Below are positions 1 through 5,641 of a stretch of 9,149 nucleotides of DNA, piece by piece; positions within the stretch are counted from its first letter, which is position 1; the number at the start of each line of letters is the position of its first letter. Position numbers and translations under genes: made by a program. The notes under the pieces are model-generated. The model had not been told where the DNA came from. It did not search any database and saw nothing but the letters and a program-made list of their open reading frames with translations. Source of the DNA: Chloroflexota bacterium (lineage in GTDB: Bacteria; Chloroflexota; Dehalococcoidia; Tepidiformales; Tepidiformaceae); the NCBI GenBank assembly GCA_963169135.1, contig CAUJEQ010000145.1, positions 1 to 9,149 on the forward strand. Direction: 5' to 3'.

Positions 1-155
1 CTTGACAGTCGGGGCTCGCCCGACCGGGGGAGGGCGGGAGCCGCGCGCCGAGCGAGGTACGGGCGGACGCCGAGTCGTGAATCGAGGATGGCGGGCGGGG
101 GCGGGGCGAGGTTCGGGCGAGTGACTTCGCACCCTCCTTGACAGCCGGGGCTCGC
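1..155. repeat. Near-perfect 19-bp direct repeat pair (1-19 and 137-155)
   Basis: CTTGACAGTCGGGGCTCGC at 1-19 recurs at 137-155 with one difference (T9 becomes C), and GACC follows shortly after both copies. Each copy carries TTGACA, but neither has a convincing -10 element 16-18 bp downstream. The first copy can also fold: GTCGGG (8-13) pairs with CCCGAC (19-24) around a 5-nt loop, which would suit the end of an upstream gene lying outside the window. The rest of 1-198 is GC-rich with no supported gene. The repeat itself is certain; its function is not. Confidence 0.5.
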
Positions 156-198
156 TGACCTCACCCGTTTGGCCGATCCGCGGGCGTGCTGGTTCGGG

Positions 199-210
199 GA
201 CAATGGGCGG
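199..210 (+). promoter_or_regulatory. Putative -10 element for a leaderless ABC-F transcript
   Basis: GACAAT (199-204) matches the -10 consensus at 4 of 6 positions and is followed by exactly 6 nt (GGGCGG) before the ATG at 211. Transcription would therefore start at or next to the A of the start codon. No good Shine-Dalgarno sequence precedes that ATG, which fits a leaderless mRNA. No clear -35 element is visible at the normal spacing. The same arrangement is seen in front of mtaB. Confidence 0.4.
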
Positions 211-1857
211 ATGATCGTCGCCGACCTTTCGAACGTGTCGCGCATCCACGGGGGCCGCACCATCTTCCGCGGGCTTTCGTGGTCGCTGCAGGATGGCGAG
301 AAGATCGGCCTGGTGGGGCCGAGCGGCTGGGGAAAGTCGACGCTGCTGCGGGTGCTTGCCGGGATCGATGCTCCGGATGCGGGAGCGGTGACGTTCCGGC
401 GGGGGTTGCGGGTGGCCCACCTGCCCCAGGAGTTCGCCGGCCAGCCGGGGCGGAGCGCGTTTGACGAGCTGCTGGCGGCCAGCGGGGACCTCGCGGCCAT
501 CGAGGCGGAGTTGACCGCGGTTGAACGGAAGATGGCCGACCCGGAGGTGCTGGCGGACCCGGATGCGTTCGACCGCGTGCTGCACGAGCACGCCGACCTG
601 CTCGCGCGGTTCGAGAACGCGGGCGGCGGCGCCATCCGCAACCGGGCGGAGGCGCTCCTGCGTTCGCTGGGGTTCGACGAAGACGCGTGGGAGCGTCCCA
701 TGGAGCTGCTCTCGGGCGGACAGCGGAAGCTCATCGGCATCGCGCGGTGCCTGCTGGGCGAGCCGGACCTGCTGTTGCTGGACGAGCCGGACAACCACCT
801 CGACCTCGACCGCAAGGCGATGCTCGAGCAGGTGATCCGCGGATTCGATGGCTGCGTGGTGGTGGTTTCGCACGACCGCTACCTGCTCGACGAGACGGTG
901 AACGTGATCTGCGAGCTCGACTATTCGCGCGAGGCGGGGGTGGTGCTGAAGCGGTGGGAGGGGAACTACACCTCGTACGTGACCCAGCGGGAGCTGGCGC
1001 TCCTGAAACAGCAACAGGATTATGTCGCGCAACAGAAAGAGGTGCAGCGGTTGGAGGCGGCGATCGCGCGCTTCAAACTGTGGGCGTCGATCGTGATCGA
1101 CGAGCGGCACATCAAGCAGGCGCGCAACAAGCAGCGCCAGATCGACTCGATGGACAAGGTGGAACGGCCGGTGCTGGAGCGACGGAAGATGTCGCTCAAC
1201 TTCCGGCCGGCGAACCGGGGTGGCGCCAAGGCGATCGAGCTGCGCCGCCTGGAGAAGGCGTTCGGCGACAAGGTCATCCTGATCGACGCAAACGCGACCA
1301 TCATGAACGGGGAGCGGGTCGGGATAGTGGGGCCGAACGGGGCGGGCAAGTCGGTGCTGCTGAAGCTCATCCTCGGGCAGCTCCCGCCTGACGGCGGCGA
1401 GGTGTGGACGGGGCCGAGCATCAAGACGGGCTATTACTCGCAGGAGCACGAGACGCTGAACTTCAACCAGACGCCAGTGGAGGCGCTGCGGGAGGTGAAG
1501 CCGATGTACGAAGGCGAGGCAGTGGCGCAGCTGCAACGGTTCCTGCTGCCCTATGACGCGACGAGCCAGCGGATCGCGACCCTGAGCGGCGGCGAAAAGA
1601 GCCGGGTGCAGCTGGCGCGGATGATGCAGCTGGGGGCGAACTGCCTGGTGCTCGATGAGCCGACGAACAACCTGGACATCCCGGCGGCGGAAGTGCTGGA
1701 AGAGGCGCTGGAGAAGTTTCAGGGCGCGGTGATCGTGGTGTCGCACGACCGCTACTTGCTCGACCGGCTGGTGGACCGTGTGTTCGAGGTACGAGACGGG
1801 GAGATGCGGGTGTTCGAGGGCGGATATAGCGACTACGCGGCGCGGCGGCAGGCGTAA
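211..1857 (+). CDS. ABC-F family ATPase (ribosome-associated translation factor type)
   Basis: This is a 548-aa soluble tandem ABC ATPase without membrane segments, the architecture of ABC-F proteins (EttA/Uup/YheS group). These bind near the ribosomal E site and modulate translation or rescue stalled ribosomes. NBD1 has Walker A GPSGWGKST (36-44), signature LSGGQ (167-171) and Walker B ending in D191-E192. NBD2 has Walker A GPNGAGKSV (374-382), signature LSGGE (458-462) and Walker B D482-E483 in DEPTNNLD. Between the domains lies a charged, helical linker rich in Arg, Lys and Gln (roughly 240-340), where the family carries its tRNA-interaction motif. The start is taken at ATG 211 rather than a TTG at 169, because family homology begins at MIVADL and a -10 element fits just upstream. 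Oddities are Trp40 in Walker A, Asp195 where DEPTNH normally has Thr, and Val382 after the NBD2 GKS. The exact ABC-F subfamily cannot be fixed by eye. Confidence 0.93.
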   Translation: MIVADLSNVSRIHGGRTIFRGLSWSLQDGEKIGLVGPSGWGKSTLLRVLAGIDAPDAGAVTFRRGLRVAHLPQEFAGQPGRSAFDELLAASGDLAAIEAELTAVERKMADPEVLADPDAFDRVLHEHADLLARFENAGGGAIRNRAEALLRSLGFDEDAWERPMELLSGGQRKLIGIARCLLGEPDLLLLDEPDNHLDLDRKAMLEQVIRGFDGCVVVVSHDRYLLDETVNVICELDYSREAGVVLKRWEGNYTSYVTQRELALLKQQQDYVAQQKEVQRLEAAIARFKLWASIVIDERHIKQARNKQRQIDSMDKVERPVLERRKMSLNFRPANRGGAKAIELRRLEKAFGDKVILIDANATIMNGERVGIVGPNGAGKSVLLKLILGQLPPDGGEVWTGPSIKTGYYSQEHETLNFNQTPVEALREVKPMYEGEAVAQLQRFLLPYDATSQRIATLSGGEKSRVQLARMMQLGANCLVLDEPTNNLDIPAAEVLEEALEKFQGAVIVVSHDRYLLDRLVDRVFEVRDGEMRVFEGGYSDYAARRQA

Positions 1858-1895
1858 AGCGTCAGGCGTGAGGCCCGAGGCATGGGGAGTGAGCG

Positions 1896-1911
1896 GACCG
1901 CTGCGGCGGTC
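1896..1911 (+). terminator. Hairpin after the ABC-F gene, no T-tract
   Basis: GACCGC (1896-1901) and GCGGTC (1906-1911) form a perfect 6-bp stem around the tetraloop TGCG, 38 bp after the ABC-F stop codon. There is no run of T downstream, so it is at best an imperfect intrinsic terminator or an RNA-end stabiliser. Confidence 0.3.
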
Positions 1912-1929
1912 GGAGTGGAGTGCCAGCGG

Positions 1930-1957
1930 CGCGATCTATGACGACGATCATATCGCG
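1930..1957. promoter_or_regulatory. Interrupted palindrome upstream of the SQR gene
   Basis: CGCGAT (1930-1935) and ATCGCG (1952-1957) are perfect reverse complements, and inside them ATGA (1938-1941) pairs with TCAT (1948-1951). This gives ten pairs with a 2-nt bulge on the left arm and a 6-nt loop. It lies about 100 bp before the SQR start. It could be an operator or part of a terminator for the preceding gene. No protein family match is claimed. Confidence 0.3.
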
Positions 1958-1984
1958 AAGCCCGGCGCGTTTGGTGGACTGGTG

Positions 1985-2013
1985 ATATTCTTGACTTCAT
2001 CGGTCAACATTAT
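1985..2013 (+). promoter_or_regulatory. 29-bp dyad operator candidate overlapping a TTGACT -35-like element
   Basis: The arms are ATATTCTTGAC (1985-1995) and GTCAACATTAT (2003-2013), separated by 7 bp. Nine of eleven positions are complementary, and the inner TTGAC/GTCAA is perfect. It is an AT-rich island in very GC-rich surroundings, 47 bp before the SQR start codon. TTGACT (1991-1996) could serve as a -35 box, but no good -10 lies at 17 bp (TATTGA at 2011-2016 is only 14 bp away), so the promoter itself is uncertain. The dyad size suits a dimeric repressor, and ArsR-family sulfide sensors commonly control SQR genes elsewhere. Assignment to a specific regulator is inference. Confidence 0.45.
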
Positions 2014-2059
2014 TGAGTAACGCACGGGCTGGACCGGCGTGACACGAGGCGAGGCAGCT

Positions 2060-3271
2060 ATGTCAGACGAGGGAACAGCGACGGGGACCGCACACCACAA
2101 GGTGGTCATCATCGGCGGTGGCAATGCCGGCATCAGCGTGGCGGCGCGCCTGCTCCGCAAGCTCAAGGGACTCGACGTCGCGATCATTGACCCGGCGACG
2201 ACCCACTACTACCAGCCCCTGTGGACGCTCGTGGGCGGCGGAGTGTTCCCGAAGGAGAAGTCGGCCCGCCCCCAAGCATCGGTGATCCCAAAGGGGGCGA
2301 CCTGGATCCAGGACGCGGTGACGCAGGTGCTCCCGGACGAAAACGCGGTCGTCACCGCCGGCGGAACGCGCGTGGAGTACGAGTTCCTGGTGGCTGTGCC
2401 GGGAATGCAGCTCAACTGGGGCCAGATCCCCGGGCTGCCGGAAGCGCTCGGCAAAGACGGCGTCTGCAGCAACTACGCCTACGAGACAGTGGACAAGACC
2501 TGGGAGTTCATTCGCACGTTCCAGGGTGGCACGGCGGTCTTCACGCAGCCGAGCACACCGGTGAAGTGCGGCGGCGCGCCCCAGAAGATTGCCTACCTGG
2601 CAGACGACACTTTCCGGAAGGCAGGGGTCCGGGAGAAGTCGACGGTCATCTTCGCGAACGGGGGTGCGAAGCTCTTCGCGGTGGAGAAGTACGAGAAGAC
2701 GCTTTACAAGGTGGTCGAGCGCAAGGGCATCGACCTGCGCCTCCGGACGGAACTCATCGCCATCCGCGGCGATGCGAAGGAGGCAGATTTCAAGAACCTG
2801 GATAGCGGCGAACTGACGACCGTGAAGTACGACATGATCCACGTGACACCGCCGATGACGGCACCGGACTTCATCCGGAGCAGCCCGCTGGCGAACGCGG
2901 ATGGCTGGATTGACGTTGACCGGGCGACGTTGCGGCACACGCGGTACGCGAATGTGTTCGCGGCCGGAGATGCAAGCAGCCTGCCGACGAGCAAGACGGG
3001 GGCAGCGATCCGGAAGCAGGCGCCGGTACTGGTCCAGAACCTGGTTGCCGCAATCCTGGGCACCGCAGGCGAGGGCGCCTACGACGGGTATACGGCCTGC
3101 CCGCTGGTGACCGGCTACGGGAAGCTGGTGATGGCGGAGTTCGATTACGACCTGAAGCCTTACGCGACCTTCAAGTTCGACCAGTCGAAAGAACGACGGT
3201 CGATGTACCTGTTCAAGCGCAATGTGCTCCCTGCGCTCTACTGGCGGGCCATCATGAAGGGGCGGGCGTGA
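2060..3271 (+). CDS. sqr: Sulfide:quinone oxidoreductase, type II (SQRDL-like)
   Basis: This 403-aa flavoprotein oxidises sulfide to sulfane sulfur and passes electrons to the membrane quinone pool, acting as a peripheral membrane enzyme. The N-terminal FAD-binding Rossmann motif is VVIIGGGNAG (15-24), followed by HYYQPLWTLVGGG (49-61), a hallmark of the type II/mitochondrial SQOR group. The redox Cys pair is recognisable as C170 in TPVKCGGAPQK and C347 in TACPLVTGY, with spacing (177) close to that I recall for human SQOR. FAAGDAS near 310 is the second FAD contact motif, and the C-terminal FDQSKERRSMYLFKRN also matches the family. C136 is an extra cysteine. The ATG at 2060 is chosen over an in-frame GTG at 2039 because GAGG sits 5 nt upstream and homology starts soon after. 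The gene is convergent with the Sec methyltransferase and preceded by a 29-bp dyad that may control it. Family identity is confident; physiological rate and substrate preference are not visible. Confidence 0.93.
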   Translation: MSDEGTATGTAHHKVVIIGGGNAGISVAARLLRKLKGLDVAIIDPATTHYYQPLWTLVGGGVFPKEKSARPQASVIPKGATWIQDAVTQVLPDENAVVTAGGTRVEYEFLVAVPGMQLNWGQIPGLPEALGKDGVCSNYAYETVDKTWEFIRTFQGGTAVFTQPSTPVKCGGAPQKIAYLADDTFRKAGVREKSTVIFANGGAKLFAVEKYEKTLYKVVERKGIDLRLRTELIAIRGDAKEADFKNLDSGELTTVKYDMIHVTPPMTAPDFIRSSPLANADGWIDVDRATLRHTRYANVFAAGDASSLPTSKTGAAIRKQAPVLVQNLVAAILGTAGEGAYDGYTACPLVTGYGKLVMAEFDYDLKPYATFKFDQSKERRSMYLFKRNVLPALYWRAIMKGRA

Positions 3272-3362
3272 CGCCGGCTTCGTCGGACGGCCGCTGCCCT
3301 GACGGGGTTCGCGAGCTCGAGTAGAGGCGCGCGGCGATTTACCCGGCGGGGACGGCGTTCGG

Positions 3363-4169
3363 TCAGTCCCCCTCCCGGATCAAGGACAGCGGCTTGCGGG
3401 CGAAGACGGTCACACCGCGGGTATCGAACTCGGCCGCATCCGACTCGTGCTTGCTGCCCGAGAAGACGTCGATTTCGTTCGACATGATGACGTCGCCGAA
3501 CCCGACGAGCTTCAGGATCTGCCTCCACTCTGCTTCCAGCAGAGCACCGGCAATTCAGCCACTCCAGAGTTCGATGTCGTCTTTCGCCTCCTGGGGGACT
3601 TCCTTGTGGACAAGGATGTCGCCCACCTGGATGCGGCCGCCAGGCTTGAGCACGCGGTACATTTCGCGAAAAACTGCCTGCTTGTCGGGGCAAAGGTTGA
3701 TCACGCCGTTGCTGATGAGGACATCGGCGAACTCGTCGCCGACGGGCAGATTCTCCGCGAACCCTTCCCGGACGTCGACGTGATGCAGACCCATCTCGCG
3801 TGCGCCGGCGACGGCTTTGGCCCGCATCTCGGGAGTCATGTCGACGGCGACGACTCTGCCTGCCGGGCCGACGTGACCGGCGGCGATCAACGTGTCGAAC
3901 CCGGCGCCGCAACCGATGTCGACGACAACCTCACCGGGGTGGAGGTCGCCGAAGAGGAACGGGTTGCCGGTGCCCGCGAACGAGTCGACGGTGGGGGGCG
4001 GCAGGGCGGCGACCACTTCGCCCGGGTAGCCGAGCATGGCAGCGAGGGGAGCCCCGGTGTGGAAATGGAATCCAAGTTCGGGGTTGAGGGCTACGTCGCG
4101 GTACTTGTCGGAGATGCGCGCGCGCAGCACCTCGCGGTCTACAGCCGCGACGCCAAGGGGCACCGTCAT
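3363..4169 (-). CDS. ArsM-like SAM-dependent methyltransferase, predicted selenoprotein (in-frame UGA = Sec205)
   Basis: The protein is 268 aa if UGA codon 205 (plus 3555-3557) is read as selenocysteine, and only 204 aa if it is a stop. It is a class I methyltransferase of the arsenite methyltransferase-related group. Motif I is VVDIGCGAG (82-90), the acidic SAM-binding residue is D110 in VVAVDMT, SNGVINLCPDK spans 153-163, and LKPGGR is 174-179. After the UGA the frame continues with IAGALLEAEWRQ and GFGDV, which belong to the same family, and ends at TGA 3363-3365 at normal family length. Relatives carry Cys at the UGA position (W-x-x-C-I-A-G-A), where ArsM binds As(III). The canonical ArsM Cys of SNCVINL is Gly155 here, while C160 lies five residues on. 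A GAGGA ribosome site lies 5 nt before ATG 4169, and the promoter is clear. The substrate could be arsenite, but another thiophilic or chalcogen substrate is possible. The alternative is a nonsense mutation of a Cys codon; the SECIS-like hairpin argues against it. Confidence 0.85.
3521..3551 (-). promoter_or_regulatory. Candidate bacterial SECIS element just downstream of the Sec codon
   Basis: In the mRNA sense, CUCUGC (3544-3539) pairs perfectly with GCAGAG (3533-3528) around the loop UGGAA (3538-3534). The stem extends by two G-U pairs, then a 2x2 internal loop, then GCC/GGC (3551-3549 with 3523-3521). The apical loop begins 16 nt after the UGA and has two G residues. Bacterial SECIS elements known from SelB-dependent genes lie within the coding region right after UGA. 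In E. coli fdhF, as I recall it, the loop also has 5 nt with GG and starts 18 nt after UGA. The structure is seen directly; SelB binding is inferred. Confidence 0.75.
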
Positions 4170-4246
4170 AGTCGTCCTCTTTCACAGGTTGATCTGGCGC
4201 AGGACGCGTGGTGCCGCAGACGCCCGCCTGACCTGGCGCGGCGCCG

Positions 4247-4276
4247 AGCGTAGGTTGGCCGGGGGAGCCGTGTCAA
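4247..4276 (-). promoter_or_regulatory. Sigma70-type promoter of the Sec methyltransferase gene
   Basis: On the minus strand TTGACA (4276-4271) is a perfect -35 box, followed after 18 bp by TACGCT (4252-4247), a TAnnnT-type -10. Transcription would start near 4240, giving a 5' UTR of about 70 nt. It lies in the 235-bp gap between scpB and the methyltransferase gene, so this gene has its own promoter instead of relying on read-through from the mtaB operon. Confidence 0.65.
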
Positions 4277-4284
4277 TGCGAAAG

Positions 4285-4300
4285 TGTGAAGCAGTTCACC
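4285..4300. promoter_or_regulatory. CRP/FNR-superfamily-like palindrome upstream of the Sec methyltransferase promoter
   Basis: TGTGA (4285-4289), six bases, then TCACC (4296-4300) matches the CRP-type consensus TGTGA-N6-TCACA at 9 of 10 fixed positions. The core GTGAA/TTCAC is a perfect 5-bp inverted repeat. Its centre is about 52 bp upstream of the predicted transcription start, just outside the -35 box, which is compatible with activator binding. The identity of the regulator is inference. Confidence 0.45.
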
Positions 4301-4404
4301 CGCATGGGAGGTGCGGGGAGCGCTGACCTCGTGGGTCCGGGGGAGGGACACCTGGGGCGTTTGCTCACTCGCGCGCCTGGGATCGGGCGTGATGTGGTGC
4401 CGGG

Positions 4405-4968
4405 CTAGATTTCGGCCTCGATGGGGGTCTCGTCCTGGGCTTCAGGGAGCGGGGGGAGTTCGCGGGGGCTCTTGATGCCGAAGTGCTCCAGGAAGCGCAT
4501 GGTGGTGCGGTAGAGCTTCGGGCGGCCGGGACCGTCGCCAGTGCCGACGTTGTCGATCAGGCCGCGCTGTTCGAGGATGGCGACCAGGCGGTCGCTGTTG
4601 ACGCCGCGGATGGCTTCGATCTCGGCGCGGGTGCAGGGCTGCTTGTAGGCGATGATCGTGAGGGTCTCGAGGGCGGCCCGGGTGAGGCGCTGGCCAGGGC
4701 CAGTGCCAAGCATGTTCTCGATGTAGGGCGCGAACTCGGGCGCGGCGCCGAGCTGGTAGCGCTGGCTATCCTCGAGCACCCGCAGGCCGCGCGCTTCGTA
4801 GTCGGCGGCGAGCTGGTTGAGGGCTTTGCGGGCGGCGGCATCACTGACGCCGGCGGCACGTGCGAGGGCCGGGAGGGGCTGGGGCTCTTCGGCGACGAAC
4901 AGGAGGGCCTCCATCACCCAGGGCAGTTCGTTGGTTGATGGAGGCCGGGCGTGTCCGGGTTCAGTCAT
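4405..4968 (-). CDS. scpB: Segregation and condensation protein B
   Basis: This 187-aa protein is the dimeric winged-helix partner of the kleisin ScpA in the SMC-ScpAB condensin, which organises and separates the chromosome in the cytoplasm. The N-terminal winged helix begins at WVMEALLFVAEEPQ (17-30). The family signature TLTIIAYKQPCTRAEIEAIRGV spans 103-124 (YKQP at 108-111, IRGV at 120-123). The second winged helix ends with GRPKLYRTTMRFLEHFGI (148-165). The acidic, proline-rich tail (167-187) is variable in the family. ATG 4968 is chosen because it overlaps the preceding AmaP-like stop codon by 8 nt and GAGGA lies upstream. A longer in-frame extension to 5361 would run through the AmaP-like gene in another frame and is proline/serine shadow sequence. 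It is the last gene of the mtaB operon. Its usual partner scpA is not next to it in this window. No clear terminator follows. Confidence 0.95.
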   Translation of the reverse strand: MTEPGHARPPSTNELPWVMEALLFVAEEPQPLPALARAAGVSDAAARKALNQLAADYEARGLRVLEDSQRYQLGAAPEFAPYIENMLGTGPGQRLTRAALETLTIIAYKQPCTRAEIEAIRGVNSDRLVAILEQRGLIDNVGTGDGPGRPKLYRTTMRFLEHFGIKSPRELPPLPEAQDETPIEAEI

Positions 4969-5641
4969 TGGCGGCGGGTTCCTCGTCGCGTGGGAGTTCG
5001 GGGTGTGCTGGGCCGGCGACGGTCGCCGGGTACGCAGGCGGCGCCTCGGGCTCGCGGCGCGGGCCGGGCACGGTGCCGGCGGGGCGGGCCGCAAGCTCGT
5101 CGTAGGAGATGCGGATCGTGGGGCGGCGGACACTGGTAACGCCGACCTGGTCCTTGAGGACGGTGGCGACGCCATCGCCGAGGACGCGGGTGGCGTGAGC
5201 GATGCTGGCGCTCGGTTCGATGGTCGCCTCGAGATGGGTATCGACGGCGCCAGAGGCGACGCGGACGGTGGGCGAGACGCGGCGAACCTCGGGCAGGCGT
5301 TCCAGTTCGTCTCGCAGGAGCGTTTCAATCGCATTTGCGGTGACAACGACGGTCCCACCATCGGCCTGCTTCATGCGGAGGGTGCCGCGGCTGGATGCCT
5401 TCGACGGCCGCATGATCGCGGCGAGGAGGCTGAGGAAGCCGAAAAGCGCGATCCCGGCAAGGATGCCTGTGACGGCCCACTTCGCGCCATCGGAGGCATC
5501 GACGAAGGCCTGGAGGTTGAAGTCGGCGACCTCGAGGTCAAGTTTTTGGTCCTGGTTCCAGGTGAGCGCGATCAGGCCGCCGGCGGCGGCGAGGAGGAGC
5601 ACGCTGTAGAAGAACAGGAGGATGCGGCGGATGGCGTTCAT
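4961..5641 (-). CDS. amaP: AmaP-like membrane protein (alkaline-shock response anchor family)
   Basis: This 226-aa protein has two predicted membrane helices: 7-27 (after the basic start MNAIRR) and 55-76, with a short polar segment between. A soluble region (about 90-182) with alternating beta/alpha pattern follows (TVVVTANAIETLLRDEL, VRVASGAVDTHLEATI), then a Pro/Ala-rich tail from 185. This layout matches AmaP, which in Firmicutes anchors the Asp23 alkaline-shock protein at the membrane, and the soluble part resembles Asp23-type folds. The start codon overlaps the mtaB stop as ATGA (4 nt), and its own stop overlaps the scpB start by 8 nt, so the three are translationally coupled. No asp23 gene is in the window. 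The family call rests on topology and context as well as sequence recognition, so I hold it at moderate confidence; the safe description is a two-helix membrane protein of the mtaB-scpB operon. Confidence 0.7.
   Translation of the reverse strand: MNAIRRILLFFYSVLLLAAAGGLIALTWNQDQKLDLEVADFNLQAFVDASDGAKWAVTGILAGIALFGFLSLLAAIMRPSKASSRGTLRMKQADGGTVVVTANAIETLLRDELERLPEVRRVSPTVRVASGAVDTHLEATIEPSASIAHATRVLGDGVATVLKDQVGVTSVRRPTIRISYDELAARPAGTVPGPRREPEAPPAYPATVAGPAHPELPRDEEPAAND

Noticed and set aside
169..210. TTG start for the ABC-F gene
   Set aside because: ATG 211 starts exactly at the family homology and sits 6 nt after a -10-like element.
3555..3557. TGA as a nonsense mutation or sequencing error in a Cys codon
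   Set aside because: It cannot be excluded from one sequence, but the position at a catalytic Cys, the intact downstream frame and the hairpin geometry together make Sec more likely.
3555..4169. Treating the methyltransferase as a complete 204-aa protein ending at the first TGA
   Set aside because: The frame continues with family-specific sequence to normal family length, and a SECIS-like hairpin follows the TGA.
3447..4253. Long plus-strand open frame antisense to the methyltransferase gene
   Set aside because: It is a GC-rich shadow of the minus-strand gene, with no ribosome site and no recognisable domain.
4969..5361. N-terminal extension of ScpB by 131 residues
   Set aside because: It overlaps the AmaP-like gene in another frame and is low-complexity Pro/Ser/Ala sequence; homology begins after ATG 4968.
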